Origin: Nordella sp. HKS 07
Lineage (GTDB): Bacteria > Pseudomonadota > Alphaproteobacteria > Rhizobiales > Aestuariivirgaceae
Assembly (NCBI RefSeq): GCF_011046735.1
Contig: NZ_CP049258.1
Span: 2,498,001-2,562,000, forward strand
DNA: 64,000 bases
Reading direction: 5' to 3'
Shown here: positions 16,916-26,087 of the stretch, in pieces
Numbering within the stretch: position 1 is the first letter of the stretch
Layout: each line of letters opens with the position of its first letter
Made by a program: the position numbers and the translations under genes
The notes under the pieces: generated by a model
The model's database searches: none
What the model was told of the DNA's origin: nothing
What the model saw: only the letters and a program-made list of their open reading frames with translations

Positions 16916-18355
16916 TCACATCGCGTTGATATAGGACGTCTTGACGGCGGTATAGAACTCCGCCGCATGGCGGCCCTGCTCACGCGGCCCGTAGCTCGAG
17001 CCTTTGCGGCCACCGAACGGCACGTGATAGTCGACGCCCGCCGTCGGCAGGTTCACCATCACCATGCCGGCCTGCGACGCCTTGCGGAAGTGACTGGCAT
17101 ATTTGAGCGATGCCGTGCAGATGCCGGAAGACAGGCCGAAGTTCGTGTCATTGGCGACGGCGAGCGCCTCGTCATAGGACTCGACCTTGATCACCGAGGC
17201 GACGGGGCCGAAAATCTCCTCGCGATTGATGCGCATTTTGTTGGTGGTGTTCACGAACAGGGCCGGGCTCAGATAGTGGCCCTTGGTGTCGCGGTTGAGA
17301 AGTTCCCCACCCCAGGCGAGCTCAGCGCCCTCATGGCGGCCGACATCGATATAGGAGAGGTCCTGCGCAAGCTGATTTTCGTCGACGACCGGACCGATCT
17401 GGGTGCCCTCTTTCAGCGCGTGATCGACCTTCAGCGCCTTCAGCGCCGCCACCGTCTTGTCGACGAAGGCGTCATGTATCTTGCTTTGCACGATAAGGCG
17501 CGAAGAGGCGGTGCAGCGCTGACCGGTCTGGAAGAAGGCGCCATCCACCGCCGCCGCCACCGCCGTGTCGAGATGGGCGTCGTCGAGCACGACCAGCGGA
17601 TTCTTGCCGCCCATTTCGAGCTGGAACTTGGCGCCGCGCGCCGCACAGGCCTGCGCCACGCGCGCCCCCGTCGTCACCGAGCCGGTGAAGGAGACGGCAT
17701 TGACGTCCTTGGAATCGAGCAGCGTCTGGCCGACCAGCGAGCCTTTGCCCATGACCAGATTGAGCACGCCCTTGGGCAGACCGGCGCGCGAGAGTATCTC
17801 CACCAGCGCCCAGGCCGAGCCCGGCACCAGATCGGCGGGCTTGAACACCACGGTATTGCCGAAGGCCAGCGCCGGCGCCATCTTCCAGGCCGGGATGGCG
17901 ATTGGGAAATTCCACGGACAAATGAGGCCGACGACGCCCATGGGCTCGCGGGTCACGGTGACGTCGACGCCGGGACGCACCGAGGCGACGGCGACGCCCT
18001 CGAGGCGCAAGGTTTCCTGCGCGAAGAACTTGAAGATCTGCCCGGCCCGCATGGTCTCGGCGATGCCATTGGCGAGCGGCTTGCCCTCTTCGCGCGAAAG
18101 CAGCTTGCCGATCTCGTCCTTGCGGGCGAGGAGCTCGACGCCCGCGGCTTCCAGGATGTCGGCGCGCTGCTGCGGCGTCGTGGCCGCCCAGGCCGGAGCG
18201 GCGGCTTTGGCGGCCGCGATCGCGGCTTCGGCGTCGGCGCCGCTCGCCTGCGCATAGGAGCCGACAATGTCTGAAAGATCGGAAGGGTTTATGTTGTCCT
18301 TGGCCTGGCCATTGCCGACCCATTCGCCATTGATGAAATTCTTATGCAGTGTCAT
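16916..18355 (-). CDS. NAD(P)-dependent aldehyde dehydrogenase
   Basis: 479 aa ALDH superfamily enzyme. ATG 18355 (MTLHKNFINGEWVGNGQ) is chosen: the frame is open further upstream but the family's normal start is here. The oxyanion/cofactor segment ICPWNFPIAIPAWKMAPAL, the glycine motif FTGSVTTGARVA, LEMGGKNPLVVL (general-base Glu) and the nucleophile FQTGQRCTASSRLIV are intact. Sequence style resembles alpha-ketoglutaric/succinate semialdehyde dehydrogenases used in sugar-acid degradation; the exact substrate is open. It is divergent from the HIBADH-like gene over 72 bp. Confidence 0.9.
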   Translation of the reverse strand: MTLHKNFINGEWVGNGQAKDNINPSDLSDIVGSYAQASGADAEAAIAAAKAAAPAWAATTPQQRADILEAAGVELLARKDEIGKLLSREEGKPLANGIAETMRAGQIFKFFAQETLRLEGVAVASVRPGVDVTVTREPMGVVGLICPWNFPIAIPAWKMAPALAFGNTVVFKPADLVPGSAWALVEILSRAGLPKGVLNLVMGKGSLVGQTLLDSKDVNAVSFTGSVTTGARVAQACAARGAKFQLEMGGKNPLVVLDDAHLDTAVAAAVDGAFFQTGQRCTASSRLIVQSKIHDAFVDKTVAALKALKVDHALKEGTQIGPVVDENQLAQDLSYIDVGRHEGAELAWGGELLNRDTKGHYLSPALFVNTTNKMRINREEIFGPVASVIKVESYDEALAVANDTNFGLSSGICTASLKYASHFRKASQAGMVMVNLPTAGVDYHVPFGGRKGSSYGPREQGRHAAEFYTAVKTSYINAM

Positions 18356-18427
18356 TAGGGTAAACCTCTCCCGAATTGCGGCGGCGGAAGCTACCATGTC
18401 GAGCAGTCGCGGAAAAGGATGTGAGAC

Positions 18428-19294
18428 ATGAAGATCGGTTTCATCGGTCTGGGCCTGATGGGATCCGGCATGGCCGGCCATCTGATGGCGTCGGGGCATG
18501 AGTTGTGGCTCCTGGGCCATCGCAACCGCAACTTCATCGATCCTCTGCTGGCGAAGGGGGCCCATGAGGCGAAGGATCTCGCCGATCTCGCCGCCAATGC
18601 GCAAGCGATCATCCTCTGCCTGACCACCGCCAAGGTGGTGGAGGATGTGCTCGCCGGGCTCAAGCCTCATCTGCGCCGGGGCCAGATCATCATCGATACC
18701 GGCACCACGGCGCCGGAGACAACGCGGCGCCTGGCGCACGAACTCAAGATGCGGGGTGTTTCCTATGCCGATGCACCGATGGCGGGTGGGCCCGAACAGG
18801 TGGCGAAGAAGGAAGTGGGCGTGCTCATCGGCGCCGAATGGGAAACCTATGAGGCCATCCTGCCGCTCGTCTCCAGCTATGCGAGCCGCGTCAAATATTT
18901 CGGGCCCCCGGGTTCCGGCCATGTGGCGAAGCTCATCTCCAACTATCTGGTGATCGGCATGATCGGTCTCGTCTCCGAGGCATTTCGCACTGCCCATGCC
19001 GCGCAGGTCGACTGGAAGGATCTCTATGAAGTGATGCAGAACGGCTCCGGCAATTCAGGCGTGCTGCGCAAGATGATGGATGCCGCACTCGCCGGCGATT
19101 TCGACGGCTATAAATTCTCCATCGCCAATGCCGCCAAGGATATCGGCTATTATGCGAGCCTCGCCGAGGAGCTCGGCCAGTTGACACCGCTCACCCAGTC
19201 GGTCGAGCAGATCTTCGCCAACGCGGTCGCCACAGGTCATGCCGGCCGCAATGTCAGTCACCTGCTCGACCCGGCGATTGACGATGTGACTTGA
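18428..19294 (+). CDS. NAD(P)-dependent 3-hydroxyacid dehydrogenase (HIBADH family)
   Basis: 288 aa beta-hydroxyacid dehydrogenase. The Rossmann start GFIGLGLMGSGMAGHLMASG, the DAPMAGGPEQVAKKEV substrate segment and the catalytic-lysine region GSGHVAKLISNYLVIG match 3-hydroxyisobutyrate/tartronate semialdehyde reductases. It oxidises or reduces small 3-hydroxyacids in the cytosol. The gene is divergent from the aldehyde dehydrogenase and may share its regulation. Confidence 0.9.
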   Translation: MKIGFIGLGLMGSGMAGHLMASGHELWLLGHRNRNFIDPLLAKGAHEAKDLADLAANAQAIILCLTTAKVVEDVLAGLKPHLRRGQIIIDTGTTAPETTRRLAHELKMRGVSYADAPMAGGPEQVAKKEVGVLIGAEWETYEAILPLVSSYASRVKYFGPPGSGHVAKLISNYLVIGMIGLVSEAFRTAHAAQVDWKDLYEVMQNGSGNSGVLRKMMDAALAGDFDGYKFSIANAAKDIGYYASLAEELGQLTPLTQSVEQIFANAVATGHAGRNVSHLLDPAIDDVT

Positions 19295-19323
19295 GGGCGG
19301 TTGGAATGAGTGGTCTTTGTCCG

Positions 19324-19439
19324 TATCCTCATGCTGAGGTGGCCGCGAAGCGGCCCTCGAAGCATCCATCAGGATAAAGCGACCATGTTGCGATACATCC
19401 TTCGAGGCTCGCTGCGCTCGCGCCTCAGGGGTAAGGGTA
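19324..19439. repeat. Inverted pair of CTGAGG/CCTCGAAG palindromes
   Basis: Two related units in opposite orientation (19324-19370 and 19392-19439) share CTGAGG, a GC-rich stem-loop and CCTCGAAG; the stems differ in sequence but pair (GCCGC-GAA-GCGGC versus CGAGCGCAGCGAG-like). This is a second palindromic family, of the kind common in intergenic regions of Hyphomicrobiales. Confidence 0.7.
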
Positions 19440-19484
19440 TCTTGAAGAGAGCGCTCATCAGGCCACCAACTGAAGAACGGAACA

Positions 19485-20651
19485 ATGCTCAAGCTCAATC
19501 CGAACATCACCGTCATCGAAGAGGAAGGCGCGTTCGCCGTTCTCGACCGCGCGCTCGCGCTGAAGGCGCAAGGCGCGCCCGTCATCAATCTCGGCATCGG
19601 CCAGCCCGATTTCGCGCCGCCCCGCCATATTCTGGACGCGGCGGAGAAGGCGGTGCGCGACGGGCCCCATGGCTATACGACGCCGATCGGCATTCTGCCT
19701 CTGCGCGAGGCGGTGGCGGCCCATGTCGCCGGGCGTTTCAAGGTCCCGGTCTCCGCCGACGAAGTCGTCATCGTGCCGGGCGGCAAGGTGACCTTCTATT
19801 TCGCCTGCCTGCTGTTCGGCGGGCCGGGGGCCGAAATCCTCTATCCCGATCCGGGCTTCCCGCCCTATCGCGAGGCGATCCGCTCGGGCGGCGCCAAGGG
19901 CGTGCCCTATCCGATCCGCGAGGAGAGGGACTTCGGCTTCGACGCCGATGAGGTGCTCTCCCTCATCACGCCCGCGACGCGTCTCATCATGATCAACTCG
20001 CCCGCCAATCCGACCGGCGGCGTCGTCGACGCGAAGGAGATCGAGAAACTCGCGCATGGCCTCGCGAAATATCCCAATGTCGCGATCCTGTCGGATGAGA
20101 TCTACAGCCATCTCGTCTTCGAAGGATCCAGGTTCACGAGCTTCCTGAGCTTCCCCGAATTGCGGGACCGCACCATCATTCTCGACGGCTGGTCGAAGAC
20201 CTTCGCCATGACCGGCTGGCGCCTCGGCTTCGGCATCTGGCCCAAGGCTCTCGTCGAGCATGTACGCAAGCTCATTACCGTCGATCATTCATGCGTCAAT
20301 GTCGCCGCCCAGATGGCGGGCCTCGCCGCGATGACCGGGCCGATGGACGAGATCGAGGGCTTTCGCAAGAGCTTCGAGAAACGCCGCCAAATCGTCGTCG
20401 ACGGCTTGAATGCGCTCAAGGGCGTCACGTGCCGCATGCCGGGCGGCGCCTTCTACGCCTTTCCCAATGTGAAGGGCACCGGGCGCGCTTCGCGCGATCT
20501 GGCGCGCGAGCTTCTGAGCGAGGCGCATGTGGCGCTCATCCCGGGCGAAAGCTTCGGCGACAATGGCGCCGGCTATCTGCGGCTGTCTTATGCCGCGAGC
20601 GAGGCCGAGCTTAAGGAAGCGCTGGCGCGGATGAAGACCTTTCTTGGCTGA
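19485..20651 (+). CDS. Class I/II PLP-dependent aminotransferase
   Basis: 388 aa fold-type I aminotransferase. LGIGQPDFAPPRHILDAAEK and HGYTTPIGILPLREAV are the N-terminal signature; INSPANPTGGVVDAKEIE and ILSDEIYSHLVFEG bind PLP; the Schiff-base lysine lies in LDGWSKTFAMTGWRLGFG and the substrate arginine region in GYLRLSYAASEAELKEAL. It transfers amino groups between an amino acid and a keto acid; substrate class (aspartate- or aromatic-like) is not resolved. Confidence 0.92.
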   Translation: MLKLNPNITVIEEEGAFAVLDRALALKAQGAPVINLGIGQPDFAPPRHILDAAEKAVRDGPHGYTTPIGILPLREAVAAHVAGRFKVPVSADEVVIVPGGKVTFYFACLLFGGPGAEILYPDPGFPPYREAIRSGGAKGVPYPIREERDFGFDADEVLSLITPATRLIMINSPANPTGGVVDAKEIEKLAHGLAKYPNVAILSDEIYSHLVFEGSRFTSFLSFPELRDRTIILDGWSKTFAMTGWRLGFGIWPKALVEHVRKLITVDHSCVNVAAQMAGLAAMTGPMDEIEGFRKSFEKRRQIVVDGLNALKGVTCRMPGGAFYAFPNVKGTGRASRDLARELLSEAHVALIPGESFGDNGAGYLRLSYAASEAELKEALARMKTFLG

Positions 20652-20850
20652 GGCGGGCCGACAGGGGCGGCACCCAACATCCCTCAACTCGTCATGGCCG
20701 CCCTTGAGGCGGCCATCCAGGCCGACGCCAGTGACTCGCAAGCTCGATTGCAGCAAATCCCGCCAAAGGGAAAGTCTTAGCTGGATGGCCGGGTCAAGCT
20801 CGGCCACATGGAAAAGGGCCATGCCGGGCGCTCGGACCTCTAGGGGCTGA
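20652..20850. repeat. GGATGGCCGGGTCAAG-type intergenic repeat region
   Basis: A gene-free stretch after the aminotransferase holding CATGGCCGCCCTTGAGG-CGGCCATCCAGGCC and, about 90 bp on, GGATGGCCGGGTCAAGCTCG-GCCACATGG. These look like two copies of a dispersed proteobacterial intergenic palindrome. No gene was seen here. Confidence 0.5.
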
Positions 20851-20981
20851 AGGTGAAGAGTCGGCGCCGGCATGGCGGGGCAGTCGGGTGATGCCAGGAT
20901 TCGGGGTACGCAACTGACGCCTCCTGGTGTTTTTAACCTGCTCTTAATTTATGACAGGGGAATGACGTTCGCTCCTCACTA

Positions 20982-21104
20982 GAGCGCTTCCCGCGAAAGT
21001 TGTTCGACTTTCGCGACAAGGAAGCGCTCCAGATATATGCAATCGAGCCTTTTTTGTCCCGTTTTGATCGAATCGATTGATTCGATCAAAACGGGAAAGG
21101 CTCT
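20982..21104. repeat. RIME-like double hairpin, copy 1
   Basis: Two successive large palindromes: GAGCGCTTCC...GGAAGCGCTC enclosing CGCGAAAGT/ACTTTCGCG, then GAGCC...GGCTC enclosing CGTTTTGATCGAAT/ATTCGATCAAAACG. The order, spacing and the shared GACAAGG and GCTCCA-ATAT joints are the same as in the copy at 25965-26075. This resembles rhizobium-specific intergenic mosaic elements (RIME). Confidence 0.75.
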
Positions 21105-21113
21105 TGGGCTGAT

Positions 21114-21956
21114 TCACGCCAATCGGAGCGCCACCGCGCCAAGCACGATCAGTGTTGCGCCCAGAAGACGGAATCCCGTCACTTTCTCTTTGAGGAAATA
21201 GGCCGACATCAGCATGACGAACAGGATGCTGGTCTCGCGCAAAGCCGCGACCGCCGCGACGGGGGCGAGGCTCATCGCCCAGATGACGATCCAATAGGCG
21301 CCGGCCGACAGGAGGGCGCCGGTCACGCCGCTCTTCCACGAGGGCAACACCTGTGCGAAAGCCCGGGGACCGCGGGTGACCAGCGCGGCGATGACCATGA
21401 ACAGGCCGTCGAGCACGAACAGCATGCCGGCATAGGCCGAGGCCGAGCCCGACAAACGGGCGCCGAAACCGTCGACCAACGTATAGGCGGCGATGAAGGC
21501 CGAGGTGCCGAGCGCGAAGAACAGTGTGAGGCCGTCGAGCCGGATCGTCTTGGCGCCGGGGCGGGCAGTGAGCCAGATGCCTGAGACGAGGAGCAGGATG
21601 CCGAGCGCGCCGAGTCCCGTTACTGTCTCACCGGCGAGCCCCCAGGCACCGATGAAGGTGAGAAGCGGCGCCGTGCCGCGGGCGATCGGATAGACCTGGG
21701 AGAGATCGCCGGTGCGGTAGCTGCGCGCCAGGAAGATGTTGTAGCCGGTATGCAGCAGGCCGGACGCGAGGAGGTATGGATAGCTTTCGGCTTTGGGCCA
21801 GGGGAAAAAGGCGAGCATCGCCACGCCCATGAGGCCCATCACGCAGGAAATGAGGAGCAGCGCCAGGAAGCGGTCGAGGTCGAGCTTGACCAGCAGGTTC
21901 CAACTCGCATGCAGGAGCGCCGCGACGAGGACGGCGAGAAAAATATGTAGTTCCAC
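21114..21956 (-). CDS. EamA/DMT-family inner-membrane transporter
   Basis: 280 aa with ten predicted hydrophobic helices in two EamA repeats, for example IFLAVLVAALLHASWNLLVK at the N-terminus and ETSILFVMLMSAYFLKEKVT in the second half. DMT transporters usually export amino acids, metabolites or drugs with proton antiport. It lies alone on the minus strand between a RIME-like repeat and the Tad genes. Confidence 0.88.
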   Translation of the reverse strand: MELHIFLAVLVAALLHASWNLLVKLDLDRFLALLLISCVMGLMGVAMLAFFPWPKAESYPYLLASGLLHTGYNIFLARSYRTGDLSQVYPIARGTAPLLTFIGAWGLAGETVTGLGALGILLLVSGIWLTARPGAKTIRLDGLTLFFALGTSAFIAAYTLVDGFGARLSGSASAYAGMLFVLDGLFMVIAALVTRGPRAFAQVLPSWKSGVTGALLSAGAYWIVIWAMSLAPVAAVAALRETSILFVMLMSAYFLKEKVTGFRLLGATLIVLGAVALRLA

Positions 21957-22012
21957 GTGGCCCCGCAGTCATGGCGTCCGGCCGGGCAGCCGGACTGGCA
22001 ATGTGGGCCGGT

Positions 22013-22576
22013 CTATAACTGAGGGCAAGAGGGGCAGTCGAGCATCTTGCCGAGCCGTGGCCGCATGCTGATCTGATAGCTCAGCTCGATACTTTTCCCG
22101 CCGAACACCTGCAGGACGATGGGCGACAACGTGGTGCACACTTCCGCGACCAGTATGTCATTGCCTTCGGTCATCTCGCTTGCGGCGATGGCCACGAGTT
22201 GCTCCGCCGGGGGAAGCTCGCTGCAGGATGCGCCTGCGTTGTACTTCCATTTCCCCCGCGCACTGCTGCCGTCCTTGCGGTAGTTGCGTATCGTGAGATT
22301 GACATTCGTGGCCGTCATCGGCGCGATGATGTCGCCGACGCCGGTCCAGTATTTGTTTATATCGCCGACGGTCACTGTGCCGGCGCTCTGGGTCGTGAGA
22401 TCGGCCATCGTACTGCCCGCCAGAACCAGGCGGCGATGCATCATGTACCAGTTGGCGAGATCGACGACACCGAAATAGAGCAGCAGCAGGAACGGGGCGA
22501 TGAGCGCGAATTCAAGCGCTGCGAGGCCTTTCCGGTCATGGATGAACTTGCGCAAATGGGTGTGGAGCTGCCGCAT
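22013..22576 (-). CDS. TadE/TadG-type pseudopilin-like protein
   Basis: 187 aa from ATG 22576 (MRQLHTHLRKFIHDRKG); an in-frame ATG at 22591 is an alternative that would overlap the upstream gene by 11 bp. The N-terminal TadE signature GLAALEFALIAPFLLLLYFG is a single membrane helix after a basic stretch, followed by a periplasmic domain with an early cleaved-pilin-like pattern. TadE/G minor pilins help build Flp-type adhesive pili. It is the last of three pilus-related genes. Confidence 0.85.
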   Translation of the reverse strand: MRQLHTHLRKFIHDRKGLAALEFALIAPFLLLLYFGVVDLANWYMMHRRLVLAGSTMADLTTQSAGTVTVGDINKYWTGVGDIIAPMTATNVNLTIRNYRKDGSSARGKWKYNAGASCSELPPAEQLVAIAASEMTEGNDILVAEVCTTLSPIVLQVFGGKSIELSYQISMRPRLGKMLDCPSCPQL

Positions 22577-22580
22577 CGGT

Positions 22581-23099
22581 CTATCCGCCATAGGGTTCGT
22601 TGCGGAACAGGGCGCCGGCGGTGAGCCGGCGCTTGTCGCTGCCGATATTGTTGAGCATGCTGATCTGCGGAATGAACAGCTTCCAGTCATAACTTACCTG
22701 CACCATCACCCATTCCGAGGCGGCGCCGATTTCCCAGCGCTGCGGCGTTTCGTCCGTGGCCGCCATCAGGTCGGTGCGGTTCGGGATCGGCAGGTCAGGC
22801 GATTTGGTGACGAAGAGCCGTATCTTCGCGCAGTCGATATAGGAGGCGACATTGTCGCACAGGGTCCGGCGGAAGGTCGTCTCGCTGATACCCTGCGTCT
22901 GGACCTGGCCGGTACGGATGAGGCGCGCGGTCTTGTTGACGCCGTTCTGCAGCGCCGCGTCGGTGAAAAGAACGGCCGCCGTTTCGAAGACGATGAGCAG
23001 CAACGCGAAGAAAGGCAGGCCGATGAGAGCGAATTCGACCGCTGTCGCGCCGTCCTGCCGTCGGCAGAAACGCGCCAATAGCCGCCTGAAGCTCTTCAT
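22581..23099 (-). CDS. TadE-type minor pilin
   Basis: 172 aa from ATG 23099 (MKSFRRLLARFCRRQDG), preceded by GGGGTGGC; an upstream in-frame start at 23141 is possible. The TadE motif GATAVEFALIGLPFFALLLI is canonical, with Glu at the pilin +5-like position. The rest is a periplasmic domain with cysteines near LCDNVASYIDCAK. It is immediately followed by a second TadE/G gene, so the two probably form a heteromeric minor-pilin pair. Confidence 0.88.
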   Translation of the reverse strand: MKSFRRLLARFCRRQDGATAVEFALIGLPFFALLLIVFETAAVLFTDAALQNGVNKTARLIRTGQVQTQGISETTFRRTLCDNVASYIDCAKIRLFVTKSPDLPIPNRTDLMAATDETPQRWEIGAASEWVMVQVSYDWKLFIPQISMLNNIGSDKRRLTAGALFRNEPYGG

Positions 23100-23231
23100 A
23101 TTGTGCCACCCCATGGCGAATTTTCTGTGTCCGCCGCTCAATTGCTGGTTTTCGCACGGACCAGATTAACAGCCGGCGATTGCAGCGGGCTGAACAACTT
23201 TGCTAAAATTTGATTGAGTTGGACCGCGGGG

Positions 23232-23693
23232 TCATTCCGACTTGGATGAGCCGCTCGCCATTTCGCTCTTGGTCTGCATCTGCTTGGAGAGCGGATCGAA
23301 GACCTTGGAGGGTTCATCGCCCACCTGCAACGTCTGCTCGCATACGGGCGCGCAGGCGAGGCTCATGCGACCTCCCGCCTTGAACACATGGACGGCGTTC
23401 GTGTCGGTGATCTGCACCGTGACGTCGAGCGCGGCGAGCTGGTTGCCTTCACGGTCAAGGATGATGAGATTGGTCACCCCGTAATTGCGGCCCATCAGCA
23501 CCACCTGATCGCCTTTCACCGTGACATCGGCGATGGTGGGATTGCCTACCACCACCATGCCGGGCTGGCCGGGCACGCTGATGATCTTGGCCTGGTCGGC
23601 ATAGATCACGACCTCACTCGCGGCGTGGGCCGGGGTAGCGAGGACGGTCAGCAGCGCGGCGCAGACGAAACCGGTTAAGGGAAGCTTAATCAT
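23232..23693 (-). CDS. Pilus-assembly secretin N-domain protein
   Basis: 153 aa secreted protein with a Sec signal (MIKLPLTGFVCAALLTVLAT...AHAASE). The body is the T2SS/T3SS secretin-pilus N domain seen at the N-terminus of CpaC/RcpA: VPGQPGMVVVGNPTIADVTV and GRNYGVTNLIILDREGNQLA. It contains no secretin channel domain, so it is a stand-alone homologue of that N domain. It sits upstream of the two TadE genes on the same strand and probably acts in the periplasm on the same Flp pilus. Confidence 0.88.
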   Translation of the reverse strand: MIKLPLTGFVCAALLTVLATPAHAASEVVIYADQAKIISVPGQPGMVVVGNPTIADVTVKGDQVVLMGRNYGVTNLIILDREGNQLAALDVTVQITDTNAVHVFKAGGRMSLACAPVCEQTLQVGDEPSKVFDPLSKQMQTKSEMASGSSKSE

Positions 23694-23780
23694 CGGGGGG
23701 AGCCCTCTTTGAGAGCCCGATTTGACCCGAGATTGGTGAATCTTCCCTTACACCCCGCCTGGTTCGCTGACACTCGCCAT

Positions 23781-24614
23781 CTACTTCCGCCCGATCGCCT
23801 TGAATTTCCGCGTCTGCTCGATCAGGGCGCGCTCGACCGGCAGGCGCTCCATCGACGACGCGCCATAGAAACCATGGCAGCCGGGGCAGCTCCTCAGGAT
23901 GAAATCTGCATCGGCGGGCTCGGCGATCGGCCCGCCATGGCAGAGGATGATGATGTCGTCGCGCAGCTGGCGCGCCGCTTTGATCATCTCATTGATGAGC
24001 CTGGCGCTGTCTTCGAGGGTGACGGCGGTGGCGGCGCCGATGGCGCCGCCGGTGGTCAGTCCCATATGGCAGACCAGGATATCGGCGCCGGCTCTGGTCA
24101 TTTCCACCGCTTCGTTCACGGTGAAGGCATAGGGCGTGGTCAGCATGTTCTTCCGATGCGCCAGGCGGATGAGGTCGACTTCGAGCCCGTAGCCCATGCC
24201 GGTCTCTTCCAGATTGGCGCGCATGCGGCCGTCGAACAACCCGACGGTCGGAAAATTCTGGACGCCCGCGAAACCCAGCTGCGTCAGCCGTCCGAGGAAA
24301 TCGTCGAAGATGCAGAACGGATCGGTTCCGTTGACGCCGGCCAGCACCGGCGTCTTCTTCACCACCGGCAGTACTTCGCGCGCCATGTCGAGCACGATGT
24401 CATTGGCGTTGCCATAGGCCATCATGCCGGCGAGCGAGCCGCGCCCGGCCATACGGTAGCGTCCGGAATTGTAGATGACGATGAGGTCGATCCCGCCCGC
24501 TTCCTCGCCCTTGGCGGACAGGCCTGTGCCGGCCCCGCCGCCGATGATCGGTTCGCCGCGCTTGATCATGGCATGGAAGCGGGCGACCAGCTCTTCGCGT
24601 TTGAAACGGCTCAT
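23781..24614 (-). CDS. PEP-hydrolase-family TIM-barrel protein (PF09370)
   Basis: 277 aa. The segments [65 protein letters not shown] and [18 protein letters not shown] match the phosphoenolpyruvate hydrolase/PEP mutase-like TIM-barrel family. It overlaps the Tm-1-like gene by 4 bp (ATGA), a pairing found in many bacteria and fungi; fused versions exist. The substrate is not established. Confidence 0.85.
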   Translation of the reverse strand: MSRFKREELVARFHAMIKRGEPIIGGGAGTGLSAKGEEAGGIDLIVIYNSGRYRMAGRGSLAGMMAYGNANDIVLDMAREVLPVVKKTPVLAGVNGTDPFCIFDDFLGRLTQLGFAGVQNFPTVGLFDGRMRANLEETGMGYGLEVDLIRLAHRKNMLTTPYAFTVNEAVEMTRAGADILVCHMGLTTGGAIGAATAVTLEDSARLINEMIKAARQLRDDIIILCHGGPIAEPADADFILRSCPGCHGFYGASSMERLPVERALIEQTRKFKAIGRK

Positions 24615-25816
24615 GGCATCTCCGTGATCTCGCGGAAGGCCTTGACCAGCGCTTCGGCGAAAGGGGCGTCGTTGATATGATGCGGCAGCTTGATCAGCCG
24701 ATGATCGGCGCCGCCGCGGAAATCCTTCTCGAGCGAAGTGAAGAGCGCCTGATCGGCCGCTTCGTCGAAGAAGGGCTTGCCTTCCGCATCGAGCGCCGAG
24801 TTGCCCTTCATCGGCAGAAGGAAGCGCACCGGGCCTCTCATGCGGTTGAGCTTGGCCGCGATGAAGCGGCCGATCCGTGAATTCTCTTCCGCCGTGGTGC
24901 GCATCAGCGTCACATTGGCATTGTGGATATGGAACTGGCGGTGCGCGAGCGTCGTCGGCACAGTTTCCCTGGCCCAGAAATTGGCCATGTCGAGAGCGCC
25001 TGTCGAGCCGACATAGGGGATAGCATGCTCGGCGAAGGCATCGAGGCGGCCCGGCCCGGCACTCAGCACGCCGCCCGCGATCTCATCGGCGATTTCTGTG
25101 GTGGTGATGTCGAGCACGCCTGAGAAGAAGCCCGATCCCGCCAGCGTCTCGAAGGACTGGCCGCCGGCACCCGTCGCATGGAAGACGATGCAGTCATATC
25201 GATCCTGGAGAAGACTGGTCACCATCTGCACGCAGGGCGTCGTCACGCCGAACATGGTGAGGCCGATGGCGGGCTTCTCGTCCTCGCCCGGCAGCGGCTC
25301 GGCGCGCATCATGCCGGCGAGGGCGCCCGCCGCATTGGCGAGCACGCGGCGCGAAATGCGGTTGAGGCCCGATATGTCGGTCACCGGGTACAGCATCGCG
25401 ATATCGGAAGAACCGACATGCGGGCGGACATCGCCGCTTGCGATCGTGGAGACCATGAGCTTCGCGATACCGACCGGCAGCGCCCGCATCGCCGGCGTGG
25501 CGAGCGCCGTGGCGCCCGATCCGCCGGCCGAGATCAGGCCGCCCAGGTCTTCGCGGGTCTTCACGAAGGTGCTGAAGGCCTCCGCCATGCGGGCCACCGC
25601 GCTGCCGCGCTCGCCGGTGAAGACCGCTTCGGCTGCCAGCGGATGGAAGGTCGCTACGGTGAGCGCCGCGATGTCGGCCTCGGCCGGACTTTTGGCGCCC
25701 GAGGTCGAGAGATCGACGGTCACGGTGTCGATGCCGTGCCGCTTCAGGCAGTCGCGCAGATAGAGCAGTTCGCGGGCCTTGGTGTCGAAAGTGCCGGCGA
25801 CATAGGCCCGCTTCAT
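24611..25816 (-). CDS. Tm-1-like ATP-binding protein (UPF0261)
   Basis: 401 aa from ATG 25816 ([20 protein letters not shown]), which fits the family's normal start; the frame is open to 25885. Family segments include [59 protein letters not shown] and [19 protein letters not shown]. The tomato Tm-1 N-terminal domain of this family binds ATP and a viral replicase; the bacterial role is unknown. It is coupled to the PEP-hydrolase-like gene, so the two probably act on one pathway. Confidence 0.88.
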   Translation of the reverse strand: MKRAYVAGTFDTKARELLYLRDCLKRHGIDTVTVDLSTSGAKSPAEADIAALTVATFHPLAAEAVFTGERGSAVARMAEAFSTFVKTREDLGGLISAGGSGATALATPAMRALPVGIAKLMVSTIASGDVRPHVGSSDIAMLYPVTDISGLNRISRRVLANAAGALAGMMRAEPLPGEDEKPAIGLTMFGVTTPCVQMVTSLLQDRYDCIVFHATGAGGQSFETLAGSGFFSGVLDITTTEIADEIAGGVLSAGPGRLDAFAEHAIPYVGSTGALDMANFWARETVPTTLAHRQFHIHNANVTLMRTTAEENSRIGRFIAAKLNRMRGPVRFLLPMKGNSALDAEGKPFFDEAADQALFTSLEKDFRGGADHRLIKLPHHINDAPFAEALVKAFREITEMP

Positions 25817-25964
25817 CCTGGTGTTTCCCGCCATGTGCCGACTGTGCATGAGCCGGCGCGCACGGGCAATATGACTTTCATCCACGCTGATTTGCTGCGC
25901 CGCGGCGTGGATGAGCGCACTGGCCCGTGCGATCTGCTATGGCAGTGCAATCGAATCATGATCC

Positions 25965-26075
25965 AGAGCAAATCCCGCCAAAGTTGAAGACTTTGGCGAC
26001 AAGGGTTTGCTCCAATATATTAATTTGGCGCGATTCCTTTTCGGCGAAGTGATTCCACTTCGCCGGGATGCGCGC
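25965..26075. repeat. RIME-like double hairpin, copy 2
   Basis: Same architecture as 20982-21104. GAGCAAATCCC...GGGTTTGCTC encloses CGCCAAAGT/ACTTTGGCG, then a second hairpin with CGGCGAAGTG/CACTTCGCCG. Stem bases differ from copy 1 in compensating pairs (for example CGCG/CGCG versus CGCC/GGCG), so structure rather than sequence is conserved. Confidence 0.75.
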
Positions 26076-26087
26076 TAGGAGACCACG

